DNA of 64,000 bases from Typhlomys cinereus (GCA_023101885.1 JALPQD010000303.1:639786-703785); one strand, 5' to 3'. Counted from the first letter of the stretch, positions 10,905 to 21,954 are shown. A program made the numbers and translations. The notes: generated by a model not told the origin, from the sequence alone.

Positions 10905-12329
10905 ACGCATATAGAGTTTGAGATAACTGTTGGATATGGACTAGTCTGCAATGTGGAAAGAAGTCTGGGATCATGGTATCATTTTGGCTTTGTCTGTTTA
11001 TTGATATTAAAGCCTTCAGAACAAAGAAGTTCACCAGGAAAGTGAGTGGCAAGGAGAGCAGAAGGAGCCAAAGACAGGCTTGAGCCCCAAACACTAAGAA
11101 GTTGGGGGGAGTAGGAATAGTATGTACGCTCATGAGGTAAAAGAAGTGATTAGCTGTTCCAGACACTTAGAATAATTAAGAAAAAGAGTGAACATTGGCC
11201 ATAAGTTTTAGTCACATGGATGTCAACTGGTTCAAAATGTAAAAGACGCTTACAAGGTGTTTTACTGCAAAAGAGAAGGAACTATAACTGGTTTGAGAAT
11301 TTATGTCAAACACATTTTTTAAAATCCCTGAACTAACAGCGTGTCTATAAATTGATAAGTGATATAATGGACAGAAAAAGATAAATCAATAAACAAGAAG
11401 TTGTAATATAGGACAGGAAGGGAGAAGTGCTGGAGCGATATTCTTAAGTAGAAAGAAGGGTGGGAGTCAGGCATGTGATACGGCTGGTAACAGATGCCGG
11501 TGGGCGGCTGGTGACAGCGAGGATTGTGCAGATTCTCTTCTAATAGCTTTGGTTTTCTCAGTGAAGGCAGAATGAGCCAGGCAACATCTGCTGGCGAGGG
11601 CGGTGGAGGAGTAGGTGCTGGGCTGAGAAGAGAGGAGAATGAATGCTGATCTGGAGGATGAGGCATGGGCAAACGGCTCTTCAGCTTCAACATGTTTCAG
11701 ATCTCAGAAGACTCTGGAACTCAGGCTGTGTTTTTTAACCTGTTCAGAGTGAGAGCCTTACTGTGGATGACAACTTCCTTTTTTGGTCCTCTGAGCATTC
11801 TAGTGGCTAGTCTGCAGGAAGGTTGTTTGAAAGTACAAATGGAAGCATACATCATACATTTATTTTAAAAACCATTTTTAGTCTATGTGTAATTTTATTA
11901 CTAAAGAAAAAAGCAAATTTCCATACCAAGGAGATGAATATGCTTGCTTTTTACATAAAGAATCAAATCTTGGCTGAATATTTTTTTTGGCTGAATATTT
12001 GACACTGTCAGATGTAAACCATCTTCAGTTTTATAGATTTGCTGAGGATACTGCTTTACATGAATATATAGTAAACAAAATGGCAGAAATATATTTAGGG
12101 TCATCAGAAAATGTTGGAAATTCTTTCCTAATCCCAAACCAAAATTCATTTAGCAATTTTTTCCTTAGTTTTACAACCATTTTAACAAGTTTTACAAGGT
12201 GAGTACTTATCTCTTCCCTTCTTCCTTTTCCTCCTTCCTCCTTTCTTTCTCTTCTCTTCATCAATACATCCCACTCCCTCACACCTTGATTTATTTAATT
12301 TTGTTCATTTCTCTCTCTCTCTCTTTCTC

Positions 12330-12334
12330 TGTGT

Positions 12335-12389
<55 letters not shown>

Positions 12390-12585
12390 GGCACTGTGTG
12401 TTCTTGTGGAGGACCAAGGGTGACTTTGGAAATCATCCTACATAGCTTCTACCTCCTTTTTGCTTAGCTCTAGGATTTCCAGGCTCCACCCACCACGTCG
12501 AAAGTGCAGGCTGCCACGGATTCTGAACTCAGGACCTTCTGCTTGGGAAGCAGTCTCTTACCCCTGAACCATCTCTCCAGCCCCT
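12330..12585 (-). mobile_element. B2-like SINE, minus strand, with (TG)n tail
   Basis: A (TG)n run at 12331-12384 leads into 'agggcactgtgtgttcttgt', 'ccaagggtgactttgg', 'ttctgaactcaggacc' and 'ccatctctccagcccc'. It is the reverse complement of the abundant B2-like family also seen at 55400-55650 and 24121-24247. A CT tract (12308-12325) precedes it. Confidence 0.75.
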
Positions 12586-12821
12586 CCCTCCCACCTTAAA
12601 GCTTTTCCCCCCCAGTATTACAAGTACAATGAGTAATAATCCCTACCCTCCTCCTTCCTGTCTCCCTCTGTCTCCCCATTACCTCCCTCCTCACTTTCCT
12701 GTTTCCCTCCCTTCCCTTCCCTTCATCAATTCATCCCACTCCCTGTCTGTCTGCTTCTGTGATTCATGGTGTTCCTCTGGGTCATCTGCTCTTGCGGGGG
12801 TTCAGGCTGTGGGGGTACCCG

Positions 12822-13222
12822 GGGATTGCAGCTCTGTCCTACAGGCCGGTCCCGCGGGTCCTCCACAAGGGGGATCGGGGAAGGGTGAGTGCGCTGTCCA
12901 CCTGCTCCCAGCCCTCCTTCCCAAGTACAATCAGATGCAACAGGGAGTCTAGTCAAGCAGGAACTCCTTTATTATAAGTCCATAGCCCTCTTATAAAGGC
13001 AGAAACTGCAAGGGGAATTCTAGAGTGGGGAAACGGGCAACCAATCATCTTAAAGGTCAAGCCAGCACGCAGGCTGTATGTAGCAAGATTTCTTCAAAAC
13101 ATCCTGAGCTACGCCCCCTATTGTCTTCCTCCTGAGCTACGCCCCCTCTTGTCTTCCTCCATCAAAACATCTTTGTTTAAGCTTGCCAGACCATCCAGGT
13201 CACCTAGACTGAGGCCTCCACA
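12822..13222 (-). repeat. 3' LTR of the class II provirus
   Basis: Minus-strand start TGTGGAGGCCTCAG follows the polypurine tract directly. AATAAA is the complement of 12968-12973. The sequence shared with the other LTR runs to 12822. It carries an extra copy of a roughly 26-bp segment containing 'tgagctacgccccct' that the 5' LTR lacks. Five bases lie between the apparent terminal CA and the end of the shared sequence, so the exact U5 end is uncertain. Confidence 0.78.
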
Positions 13223-13240
13223 TGTCCCCCTTTTTTGTTT
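13223..13240 (-). other. Polypurine tract of the provirus
   Basis: Minus strand reads AAAAAAGGGGGACA immediately before the LTR start TGTGG, the expected position and composition of a retroviral plus-strand primer. It fixes the provirus orientation as minus. Confidence 0.7.
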
Positions 13241-13444
13241 TGTAATAAGGAGGGCTCAAAGGGTTGTTCCTTGAGCGAACCCTACAAGTTCTAAGCAAAC
13301 CCCACAAGTTCTACCCGTAGCCTTTAAGCCTTCTCTGATGATCCACAAACATAGTATCAAGTATGTCCAACATCCCATAAGTCCCAACGTGAGTTTTTGT
13401 TGTTGTCCTATTTGGGTTGGCCTTCCCAGTCAGGCAAGTTGGCA

Positions 13445-13672
13445 TCAGCACCAGGCATGGCAGTGGTAGCTTGGGGAAGTTACACGTGGCCCATATAGAT
13501 GATACAGGCCTGCCTGGTATGTTATTCCTACATATCCATCCTTTGTGGCAGCCAGTGGGAGCCAGAATTCTTGTTTCTGACCTTGTTGACCCCGCCTCAG
13601 AGGGGGTCCAGCATAATGGACTGCGCCTGGTTTGGGTTGGTCACCACCCTCGTGTGGAGCCTTACCTGTCAT
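13445..13672 (-). pseudogene. Provirus 3' internal remnant, gene not identified
   Basis: An open stretch of 75 codons between the integrase remnant and the 3' LTR, in the sense direction of the provirus. Its position suggests env or the end of pol. The translation (for example AGPPLRRGQQGQKQEFWLPL) shows no domain I recognise. It overlaps an equally unsupported plus-strand ORF at 13417-13767. Confidence 0.3.
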
Positions 13673-14075
13673 TGACTGCCAGCCCTGGAAAGACCTCTCC
13701 TCTGGATGGAATGCCAGGATATGTGGCTAGTAGATTAGACCAAGGCCTTATGAGCCTCCAAGCTTGAATCACATCTCTTGGGGGGGCCATGGTGTGCATG
13801 TTCAAGGGCCATAAACGTCTGTAGCATGGTCTCTTTGATGGAGTGCTGCTGAGAGATATGCTGAGAAAACACTTAAGTGATATAATTATTAAAAGAACAA
13901 TTCTTTCTAGATGTTAGGTCAAACCCAGATCAACTCCACTTTGGTTTAGGTAAGGTATCAATCAGGCCATCTTGAGTTAGGTCAGGCCTAGGAGGATTAT
14001 GGTTAGCATCTTCCCTGAGCACATCATGGATAGTTTCTTGACAGATAGTTTGGTGGATAGGCTTCCCCAGTGTTT

Positions 14076-14285
14076 TTAGAATCTTGATTTAAATTGTCCC
14101 TTTTGAAAATTTAAAATGTTGATGGTAATTAATGCCAACCCTACCTGTTGGTGTGGGTTTATCCCCCCTTTTTGTTTTAAACAAGGGCCATTATTTGTTT
14201 TAATTTGGTTGGGTATGAGGTCATCCAGCAGTAGAGGTTGTCTTTTTGGAATTCCAAAGACCTTCAAAGACCTTGAGAGACCCAT
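14076..14285 (-). pseudogene. Retroviral integrase remnant (pol), internally deleted
   Basis: The minus-strand frame contains IKTNNGP, matching the integrase catalytic motif IKTDNGP with the catalytic Asp replaced by Asn. It is followed almost at once by KQKGGINP and LALITINILNF, which correspond to the end of the catalytic core (K..GG and LA..T.N.LN). The intervening catalytic-core segment, which carries the catalytic Glu, is missing, so this is a deleted, inactive fossil. Orientation agrees with the LTRs, primer-binding site and polypurine tract. Confidence 0.65.
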
Positions 14286-14541
14286 CCCAGCATGGCTGTT
14301 CTAATCCTGTCTCATTTCCCCATATACCTATTCAAGGACTCAGACTGCTCAAGGGATGTGGGGCGACGACTGCTCTTGAGTACTTCCTGTTGAATTGGGA
14401 CCATGGGAGTGAAAGCAGTCTGATGTCCTCATCTATGAAGTGCTGGGATGGTCTAGAGGTCTTTGACAGATGGCTTTATTACTTTAAGGTACCTCTAAAA
14501 AAGACAAAACATAGATTAAACTTTTTAAATCATTAAATAGG

Positions 14542-14954
14542 TGTTGCAGTCCGCCTGCATGGTTGCTGATAAATGACATCACACAGCTTAAGGGAACAAG
14601 GAGTTTACTTTCTTACAATAGTCCGGTTACAATTCATAGTCCACCTTGACAGGAGAGCACACACCAACACCAGGGCCGAGGGAACTGGTCACCATAACGG
14701 CTGAGAGATGGACAATCCTTACTTGCCAGACCAGCATGTCTGGCCAAGTATACAGAAAGATGCCCACTCTCTCAACCAGCTCTCTCTGATTTATCCAGGG
14801 CCTAATCCCACCCACCATGGGCTGGGTCTTCCCCAGCAGCTAGACAATCTCCTTCAGGTTTGCTTTGGGCTTAACTCAACCATCAACTCTCTACAACTGT
14901 GCCCAGAGCTCAAACCCTCAAGAGTCAAGTTGACACCTGTGCTTAACTATGACA
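14542..14954 (-). mobile_element. Solo ERVL-like LTR (413 bp) inside the class II provirus
   Basis: Starts TGTTGCAGTCCG and ends AACTATGACA on the + strand, flanked by the perfect 5-bp duplication ATAGG (14537-14541 and 14955-14959). Read on the minus strand it begins TGTCATAGTTAAGCAC, then 'ggtgtcaacttgac', the MLT2/ERVL-like opening. It is the best-preserved copy of a family also seen at 31436, 46739, 50620 and 58987. The insertion is younger than the provirus it interrupts. Confidence 0.82.
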
Positions 14955-16235
14955 ATAGGATAAACCAACTAAGCTCAGCAATCTTGTTGTGGGTATTGGC
15001 AAGAGTTAGTAAAGAAAACCTGTTACTATGCTTGGAATAGTCACTGTCTGGTGTAAAAACCAAGAGCTAAGCTACATACTGAAGACCTTTTTCCTCTGGC
15101 AGCTGCAAATCCCTATGATTACATTTAAAATCTGTTCAAAACAATAGCAGAACACAGGAGTACACCTGGAATTAGAAATCAGACTTGTCCCCAAGGAAGG
15201 GAGCTCATGAAGAAATTTCAATGAATCAATTTTTCTTTCTGGCTATTAGATATGTTAGTATTACACATGGGAAAACAAATTTTTGAAGGAATTACAAAAG
15301 TGATGTTATTAGATCCTAGGTAAAAACACAATACCATGTTTTGTGAAGCTTCATAAAAATCAAGATAAAACAAAATATTTTAGTCAGTACATACTCAGGC
15401 CTTTTACTGTTATCAAGATGATTCATTTTTAAGTGTGCACATGCATTTAAATTGGGCATGCCAAATAATGAACAAAGTCAAAAACCAGAATGTGATCATA
15501 AGCATGCAAAAAATCTGAAGTGGCTACAAGCTGTTATTTTGAAACATAAAACACACATTTTATAGGAAATCCAGATAACCAAGCAAGTCAGAACTTTTTA
15601 AAGTAACCCTTTATCATCACAGGAAAAGTACAAAGAACAACAGACAGTTTTTATGGTCCCACCAGTGCAGGGGGCAGAAGCTTCCTTAAATTAATCAGGA
15701 AACAATTTAAAACATACATCTTTTGGCCTAGAAAGTGGGTCGTTCATCAGAATGGAGAGTGGTAAATTTCCTTTGTTTACCTCAACATTCAGATTTTGGG
15801 TTCTTTCCCTAACGTCTTTTTACAAGTTCTTAGCAACAGGTATAAGAGACTAGAAACAATTTGTCTCATTGTTTTGTCTGTCTGAGTCCACAAAAAGTTA
15901 AGTAGACAAACACAAACAGAGGCAGCTCCCACCTGCCTTTACAGAGCCCTCCTAAGCAGGGACTGAGGAATTTGTAGTCTTCCTCAGCACCCCCCTCCCC
16001 GTCCCTGCTCTAGCCTGGTGGGGGCCATGCCCACGCGCAGATTCGTGAGGTTTTTGTGAAGGCGTAAGGGCATTGTTCCGCCAGCTAGACCCCTCCCTCT
16101 CTCTCAGCAGCATTCTCGGCGAAACTGCCTCCCAAAGCTTTAAAGCCTTGGAATTAGAGATTTCTAAGCCCCTATTTTAAGCATGTATCTCAGTATCTTG
16201 AGTGCTGGGTCTTCAGACTTAGTAGTTGCGTTACC

Positions 16236-16330
16236 CATCTGTAAGGGTCTCACTCATCTCAAAGAGGGCTTGGCCCGGATCAAATTCTTCAACACTCCAT
16301 GAACTCTCTGTGCACCGCAGTTGGGCCCCA
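16236..16330 (-). pseudogene. Provirus leader, primer-binding site and gag start remnant
   Basis: Just inside the 5' LTR the minus strand reads TGGGGCCCAACTG, close to the Lys1,2-tRNA primer-binding site TGGCGCCCAACG. About 80 bases on, an ATG (complement of 16236-16238) opens a frame starting MGNATTKSEDP. It has the Gly-2 needed for myristoylation, as in betaretroviral Gag matrix, but meets a stop after about two dozen codons. The downstream reading is broken by further stops. Confidence 0.6.
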
Positions 16331-16704
16331 GGGATTGCAGCTCTGTCCTGCAGGCCTGTCCCGCGGGTCCTCCACAAGGGGGATCGGGGAAAGGTGAGTG
16401 TGCTGTCCGCCTGCTCCCAGCCTTCCTTCCCAAGGACAATCAGACGCAACAGGGAGTCTAGTCAAGCAGGAACTCCTTTATTGCAAGTCCATAGCCCTCT
16501 TATAAAGGCAGAAACTGCAAGGGGAATTCTAGAGCGGGGAAATGGGCAACCAATCATCTTAAAGGCCAAACCAGCACGCAGGCTGTATGTAGCAAGATTT
16601 CTTCAAAACATCCTGAGCTAAGCCCCTTCTTGTCTTCCTCCATCAAAACATCTTTGTCTAAGCTTGCCAGACCAGCCAGATCACCTAGACTGAGGCCCCC
16701 CTCA
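16331..16704 (-). repeat. 5' LTR of the class II provirus
   Basis: Matches the 3' LTR over its whole length except for the 26-bp duplication. AATAAA is the complement of 16477-16482 and a TATAA-like motif (complement of 'cttataaagg') lies upstream. Start TGAGGGGGGCCTCAG on the minus strand. Two identical LTR regulatory blocks lie 3.5 kb apart in this locus. Confidence 0.78.
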
Positions 16705-16899
16705 GGCCTCTGTTGCAGACCTTCTTGGGCAGATTCACTGTTAGGGACACTGTCCTTCACCCTTCTAGCCCTAGCCTTAAAGTACCTATTGCTTGATATT
16801 ATTTCTCCTGAGATCCTCACTAGTCTCTGAAGGCTTGTTGATTTGTCAGCCACTGTGTAAGTTTGGTAAGAACAAGTCTTGTTGCAGTGAGTTCCTCAA

Positions 16900-18410
16900 T
16901 GCAGCAGCCCTGCCTTGAGTGGAGTGTCCTGTCAAGCAGTGGACCTTCCCATCTTTAGTTTCTTATAATCTTACCACCCCCTCTTCCACGAGGTTCCCTG
17001 AGCCCTAGGATGGAGAGAGATTTGTCTTGCTGAATTCTGGATGAATGTTGCAGGGTCTGCCACACACTGCTTTCTGGTTGGCTGTTTTGACTATTTCATT
17101 GTTCTTGCGCTGCACTAGGCAGTTTCTTATCATAAGTGTTGAGATCCTCTCCTAATTAAAGGTAAAAAAAACTGCTAAAAAAGGTCTTTATATAAGGCTT
17201 AAAGTAGAGGGAAGAACAGAAAGAGGATATCATAGAGAGTGTGGTTGGCGTACAGGTATCAACCACCTGCTTACTAACCCCCTAATTCTCCCTAATGATA
17301 AAGAACAACACACAGCACTGTAAACCAAATTAAACAACATTGGAAGGAGAGGAAGCTAACAGTGGATAGGGTCAGATGTCTTTATACTTATGGGCTTTTC
17401 TTAACAGTGTCTTTATATATCTATTTAACTGTGTTCCTTTGTTTCCAATCTCTTAGGGTCTTCTTTCCCCTAACCCCCAAGTTATGTTCCTTTGAAGTTG
17501 TAATAGATATTGCAGCAATTTCCCTTTGAATATGTCATAATGAGGACTTAGTTCTAGGTTTCACTTAAAAGTGAGAACATGTGACATCTGTCTTTCTGTG
17601 TCTGGGATACTTTGCTTAGTGTGACTTTTTCCAATTCCATCCATTTACCAGCTAATTTCATTATTTCATTTTTGAGAGCTGTGTAGTATTACATTGTATA
17701 TATGTACCACATTTTCATTATCCCTTATCAACTGCTGGACATTTAGGTTGATTCCATGACTTTATTACTGTGAATAGTGCTGCAATGAACGTGGATATAT
17801 GTGTCTCTATAGTAAGATGAAGCAGCCTCTGAGAATATTCTCAGTAGTGGTATAGCTGGGTAATATGGCATTCCACTTTTTTAACTTTTTTAGAAATTGC
17901 TATACTGATGTCCGAGCAGTTGTACAAGTCTGCATTCTTACCAGTGATGTATGAGGGTTTCCTTCTTTCTGCATTTTCCTCACCATTTCTTGTTGTATGT
18001 GTTTGGATTTTATCCATTCTGACTGGGGTGAGATAATATCTTAGGGTGGTTTTGATTTGCATTTATTTCCCTAATGGCTAGGGAGGTGGAACATTTTTTA
18101 AGGTATTTGTTGGACATTCTAATTTCATCCTGGGAAAAGTTTCTTTTAAATTCCAAGGCTCATTTACTAATTAGACAGTTTACCTCCTTGGTGTTTAATT
18201 TTTTAGTTCTTTGTAGACTCTAGATATTAGTCCTCTATCAAATGTGTGGTTAGTGAAGATTTTTTCCCATTCTGTTTCTTATCTTTTGGCTCAGTCAGCA
18301 ATATCTTTTGCTGAATAGAAGTTCTTTAATTTCATGAGTCCCAGTTATTGAGTGTTGGTTCTAGTGCCTGCATTTATCATTTTTTAATGGCACACCAGTC
18401 ACCATCTCGA
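16900..18410 (-). mobile_element. LINE-1 3' fragment (ORF2 C-terminal end plus 3' UTR), minus strand
   Basis: The + strand reads as the reverse complement of L1 ORF2's end, with conserved phrases such as 'gtgctgcaatgaac', 'ggtgagataatatctta', 'gttttgatttgcattt', 'gactctagatattag' and 'tttcccattctgt'. Many stops interrupt the frame. The part at 16900-17400 resembles rodent L1 3' UTR and is less certain. It is a dead, 5'-truncated copy. Confidence 0.8.
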
Positions 18411-18585
18411 GTAGAAATTTTTAAAATCAAACATTCCAGCAAAATATAATCCAAATATATACTAATTTGATATTTAATTCCTTAATTTATTTAATGTTGG
18501 CTAGAAAATGTTAAAGTCTTTGTTTTGTGTAACTAAATCATTATCTTTCTATGAAAGCTGAAACTGAAAATGTATAGTAAAACCA

Positions 18586-18888
18586 TTTGGACTGGAGAGA
18601 TGGTTCAAGGGTTAGAGCCTTTGCCTTGTAAGCCAAAGGATTTGAGTTCAGATTTCAGATCCCGCAAATGCCAGATGGAAATGGTGGCAGCTTGCTCTTC
18701 CAGCAGTGGAAGATGGAGCCTGGGGAATCTCAGAGCAAATTGATAAGGAGGTATAGCAATCTAGGGTGATTCCCAATGCTATCCTTGGGCCCCCCAGGGA
18801 CCCATATTCAAGTCCCTCTTGCACACACACACGCCATACACACACATGCACACGCACGCACGTATGCAAGGGCACACAAAAGAAAAAA
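18586..18888 (+). mobile_element. B2-like SINE
   Basis: Starts 'ggactggagagatggttcaa', with 'gggttagagcctttgcc' and a CA-rich tail. Flanked by the direct repeat AGTAAAACCA (18576-18585 and 18889-18898). It is diverged from the 3811 copy and retains the family-specific 'gcctggggaatctcagagc' segment. Confidence 0.8.
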
Positions 18889-19129
18889 AGTAAAACCACT
18901 GAAGTTCATAACATACAATAATCTCATTGGCTCTGCATGGTGTAAGGGCACACAATGCCAAGTGCGTGCTGTGTATCAGAACCACGGCTGCAGAGAAGTC
19001 ACCTGATAAACACAGATAGGGCTGCAGAAATCCCTTGCATCCATCACATTTAAATCTGGATCAGTTTTTGGGTTTTGATCTTTCAGAAATCTTTTGTTGT
19101 TGCTGAATCTTTAATTACTCCTCTACATT

Positions 19130-19212
19130 CAGTGCACATGTGTTGAGGATGGATGTGGGGTCTTGAGCAGGCCAGACAAGTGCTCTACTGCTGAGCTCCA
19201 GTCCTCAGTATC
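19130..19212 (-). mobile_element. ID/tRNA-like SINE fragment, minus strand
   Basis: Minus strand reads ctggagctcagcagtagag followed by 'cacttgtctggcc', an ID-like tRNA-Ala-derived head. It is short and truncated. It is not a tRNA gene because no complete cloverleaf is present. Confidence 0.5.
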
Positions 19213-19274
19213 ACATTCAAACCAATGCCAAAGTACTGACCATTATAATCAGAAGTTTTTATTTTGTTGCATGT

Positions 19275-19600
19275 TGCTTGAAACAAACTACCTGACTCGA
19301 ACACTTTAAGGTTTAATCCAAGTTTATAATTCCATCTTTGTGGGGAAGTTAAATAGCAGCAAGTGCTTGAAACAGCTGGTCACATCACATCCAGCAAGCA
19401 CAGAGGACAAGGACAAATGCATGCAAGCTTACTAGAAGCTCAGGTCTCATTCTTGTAGAATTCTGGGTCATTTGCTTAGGGAATGGTTTTGCTCAAAATG
19501 GACTTGGGAATTCCCACATTAATGCAAGAAGACAATCCCTCACTAGTGTGCTCAAAAGTCATCAGGAGGATCCTTCAGAGTTGTTACAGGGTTCTGCCTC
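19275..19600 (-). mobile_element. ERVL-like LTR fragment, minus strand, diverged
   Basis: Contains 'cttgaaacagctggtcacat' then 'cacatccagcaagcaca', shared with the better-preserved copies at 57080-57400 and 41513-41850. The ends are unclear and the 3' boundary is approximate. Confidence 0.45.
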
Positions 19601-20204
19601 GATGTGTCAACCTGACAGCTCATGTCAACAGCCAGAGAGGAGCACCCAGCACCGAGCTGGGGAAAGCCACAGTGTGGAAGAGCTCAGGCAGGAAGATCAG
19701 GAATTCACCTTTATTTCCTCATCATTTAATTTTATTTAATATTGGAGGTGGTGATGAGCTCAATGTGGTATGCGCATGGAAGTTAGAGAATAGTTTTAAG
19801 GAGTTGTTTTTTTCCTTCCACCTCTGTACAAATTCTCTAGGCCATTCTGCACACGGTTATGTGTTCATAGCTATCTCTGGAAAACAAATCTTAGGGGTGT
19901 CAAGATCACTCAGGAGGTGGCTGGAGGAGAAGGGCAGGAAAAGGAAACAGGAATTGGAACCAATCATAATACAAATACAAAATTAAAAGGTTAAGATGTC
20001 ATCACTATTCTCAAATTCCTTCCATCTTAAAAGTAGTCCCAGGAACATGTACCGATGCCCAAAATTCCTTCATTCCATGCCCAAAGATAAGTTGTAAAAT
20101 TACAGTTACCTGGGGGAAATGAAAGACTTATTCAATAATCTCATCTTTGTTTCTGAACATGGGTGACATGTCCTTTCTTTTGTGTGTGGGAGAACAGGGG
20201 TACT

Positions 20205-20350
20205 GGTGGTGTGTGTGTGTGCGCGCGCGCGTGAGTGTGCCAGCAAGCATATGCATGCACATAGAGGCCAGGTGATGTGTGCACTCCTGTGCATACGCAT
20301 GCGTATAAAGGCCAGGTGACGTGTGCCAGCATATGCACATAGAGGCCAAG
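20205..20350. repeat. (TG/CG)n followed by a three-copy minisatellite-like array
   Basis: A (TG)n(CG)n tract at about 20210-20235 is followed by three imperfect repeats of a unit built around 'atgcacatagaggccaggtg' (near 20250, 20300 and 20335). The array underlies a spurious 182-codon minus-strand ORF. Confidence 0.6.
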
Positions 20351-20384
20351 GGTTATGCTTGGGTATCACTCCCTGGAGCCATAA

Positions 20385-20575
20385 CATGGGTTTGCTTGAG
20401 ACAGGGTCTGTCAAAGGTCTAAGACTTGCCAAGTAGGCTACTATGACTGGCCACTGATTCCAGGGATCCACCATTCCAGCCCTCGGAAACCTATACCACC
20501 ACAGATTTTTTTTTTTTTTTGATATGGTCTGGCAAGCACTCTTCTCAGCTAAGTAATCTTTCCAGTCTGCTTTGC
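20385..20575 (-). mobile_element. B1-like fragment and adjacent B2-like head, minus strand
   Basis: 'gagacagggtctgtcaaagg' and 'accaccacag' match a reversed B1 monomer. After a T-tract (20507-20520), 'tcagctaagtaatctttcca' resembles a reversed B2-type head. Confidence 0.5.
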
Positions 20576-20734
20576 CACATTCAGTACTGTGTTCTAGGGT
20601 CATCGGAGTGATTAAATGATAAGGCACTTGCACAGTACAAATGTAAAGTGTCACTTTTAGTGTTAATTAGAGACCGATAGGCACCAGATTGTTGAAAAGA
20701 ATTTATTGTGCAACTGGTTGTATTGCTTTTCACT

Positions 20735-20850
20735 GGCCCATCTTTCGAGGAACAGCTTTTTCCACTTAAACACTGCAGCTTCAGCATATGTGCATGTGTG
20801 CACACACACACATACACACACACATAAAACACAACACGCACACACCTACA
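20735..20850. repeat. Unclassified dispersed segment with CA tail, copy A
   Basis: About 70 bp containing 'gaggaacagctttttccact' and then 'gcagcttcagcatatgtgca' before a CA repeat. It is similar (roughly three quarters identical by eye) to 21955-22070. The family is not recognised. Confidence 0.5.
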
Positions 20851-21129
20851 CACTTGACATATGGCTAGCTCCTTTGAGTAGATATTGTATTTCACTTACA
20901 ATTTGCACACTTTGAGTAATTGGTAATGTTACCAAGGGACTACTCAAGGGTATTGCAACAGGAATTCTTCACATTTTTATTTTATATTTTTACATTTAAA
21001 AAGTTTACCTGCATGAGTGAATTTCTAATGTTAAAAAAATCAATCAACAACTAAGCCGGAGTTGGGGAGCCTACTAGGTTCTGAGACAGTCCCAAGCATA
21101 AGATGGTATGAAATGCATAACGTTACTTT

Positions 21130-21480
21130 TCTTTTGTTACTGTGAGATAATACTGATATACAACTTAAGGGAGATTTATTTGGCCTGTGGTTTCAGAAAA
21201 GAGATGTGGTCCATTATAGCGAGAATCTCATAGCAAAAGGCATAGCTTGGAGGCAGATGCAGGAAGCTGGTTCAGATCACAACAAGAAAGAGTCAGAGAG
21301 CAAGATTAAACCGAGAGGAAGCAGGGGCAGGTCACCAAATCTCAAGACTCATCCCTGTGGCACCACTAAGTGCCCTCCTCACCAAGACTCTACCTCCTAA
21401 AGGGTCCCAAGCATTAACATCTGCTGAAGATTCAAACACATGAGCCTGTGGGATTGCAAATAACACTCAAACCCTGACAC
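21130..21480 (-). mobile_element. ERVL/MaLR-type LTR fragment, minus strand
   Basis: 'gttactgtgagataatactg' is the reversed end of a rodent LTR ('tatcacagtaac'). It is followed by 'gagatttatttggcctgtgg' and a purine-rich body, ending near 'cactcaaaccctgaca'. A related fragment lies at 25575-25900. Confidence 0.45.
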
Positions 21481-21544
21481 ATGGTTAAATATGGTGAGAC
21501 GCTGGACATGAATATGGGAAACCTTGTAGGGAGTCAGGGACTGG

Positions 21545-21655
21545 CATGCAGTGGCAAAGGAGACAAGAATAGGTAGATGGGAAAGAAATCAGAAGGTACT
21601 GTATACATGAATGAAATTGTCAAAGAGCAAGATTAATGATCATAAAGAAAAGTGG
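21545..21655 (+). mobile_element. L1 3'-end fragment
   Basis: 'atacatgaatgaaattgtca' followed by 'aagagcaag' is the rodent L1 3' terminus signature; similar ends lie at 23000, 37711 and 39060. Confidence 0.45.
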
Positions 21656-21954
21656 AAAACTGAGCCAGACATGGAATGAAAGCATCTTTATAAGCCTTGT
21701 TTAGCTATTCCATTGTCTTCATTGAAGTCACATTATCTATCTTCTCCACTAGAGTCCACGAGGCAGCTGTGGAGTAAGGCAGATCAAATGTGGAGGCTGG
21801 GGATTCAGGTTGAAAGAGACTTGAGCAGGGAGAGAAAGCTAAATATAAATAAAACAAGATCAGCCACACATTCACGGTACTTGGTGGCAAAACAGGACTT
21901 TGTTGTCTTCAACTCTGTTTTTCTGTATTTGAAATGTCCTCTACTTGAGATATT

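Larger units (their letters stand above)
12822..16704 (-). mobile_element. Betaretrovirus-like (class II) provirus, decayed, minus strand
   Basis: Two LTRs in the same orientation (12822-13222 and 16331-16704) bracket about 3.1 kb of internal sequence. Reading leftwards: 5' LTR, a Lys-tRNA-like primer-binding site at 16318-16330, a gag-like start at 16238, an integrase remnant near 14.1-14.3 kb, and a polypurine tract just before the 3' LTR. Most of gag, protease, reverse transcriptase and env is missing or unreadable. A solo ERVL-like LTR sits inside at 14542-14954. By eye the two LTRs differ at about 19 of 370 aligned positions, which suggests a moderately old insertion. No convincing target duplication was found, so the ends may be rearranged. 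It is an old, non-functional copy. Confidence 0.8.

Noticed and set aside
19483..19986. 167-codon plus-strand ORF
   Set aside because: Overlaps a degraded LTR-like repeat at its start and a reversed B3-like piece near 19765-19840. No domain is recognised and no splice or promoter context is present.
20106..20654. 182-codon minus-strand ORF, the longest in the window
   Set aside because: It runs across a TG/CG microsatellite, a minisatellite-like array, a reversed B1 fragment and a T-tract. Its His/Ala/Cys repeats come from these, so it is not a gene.
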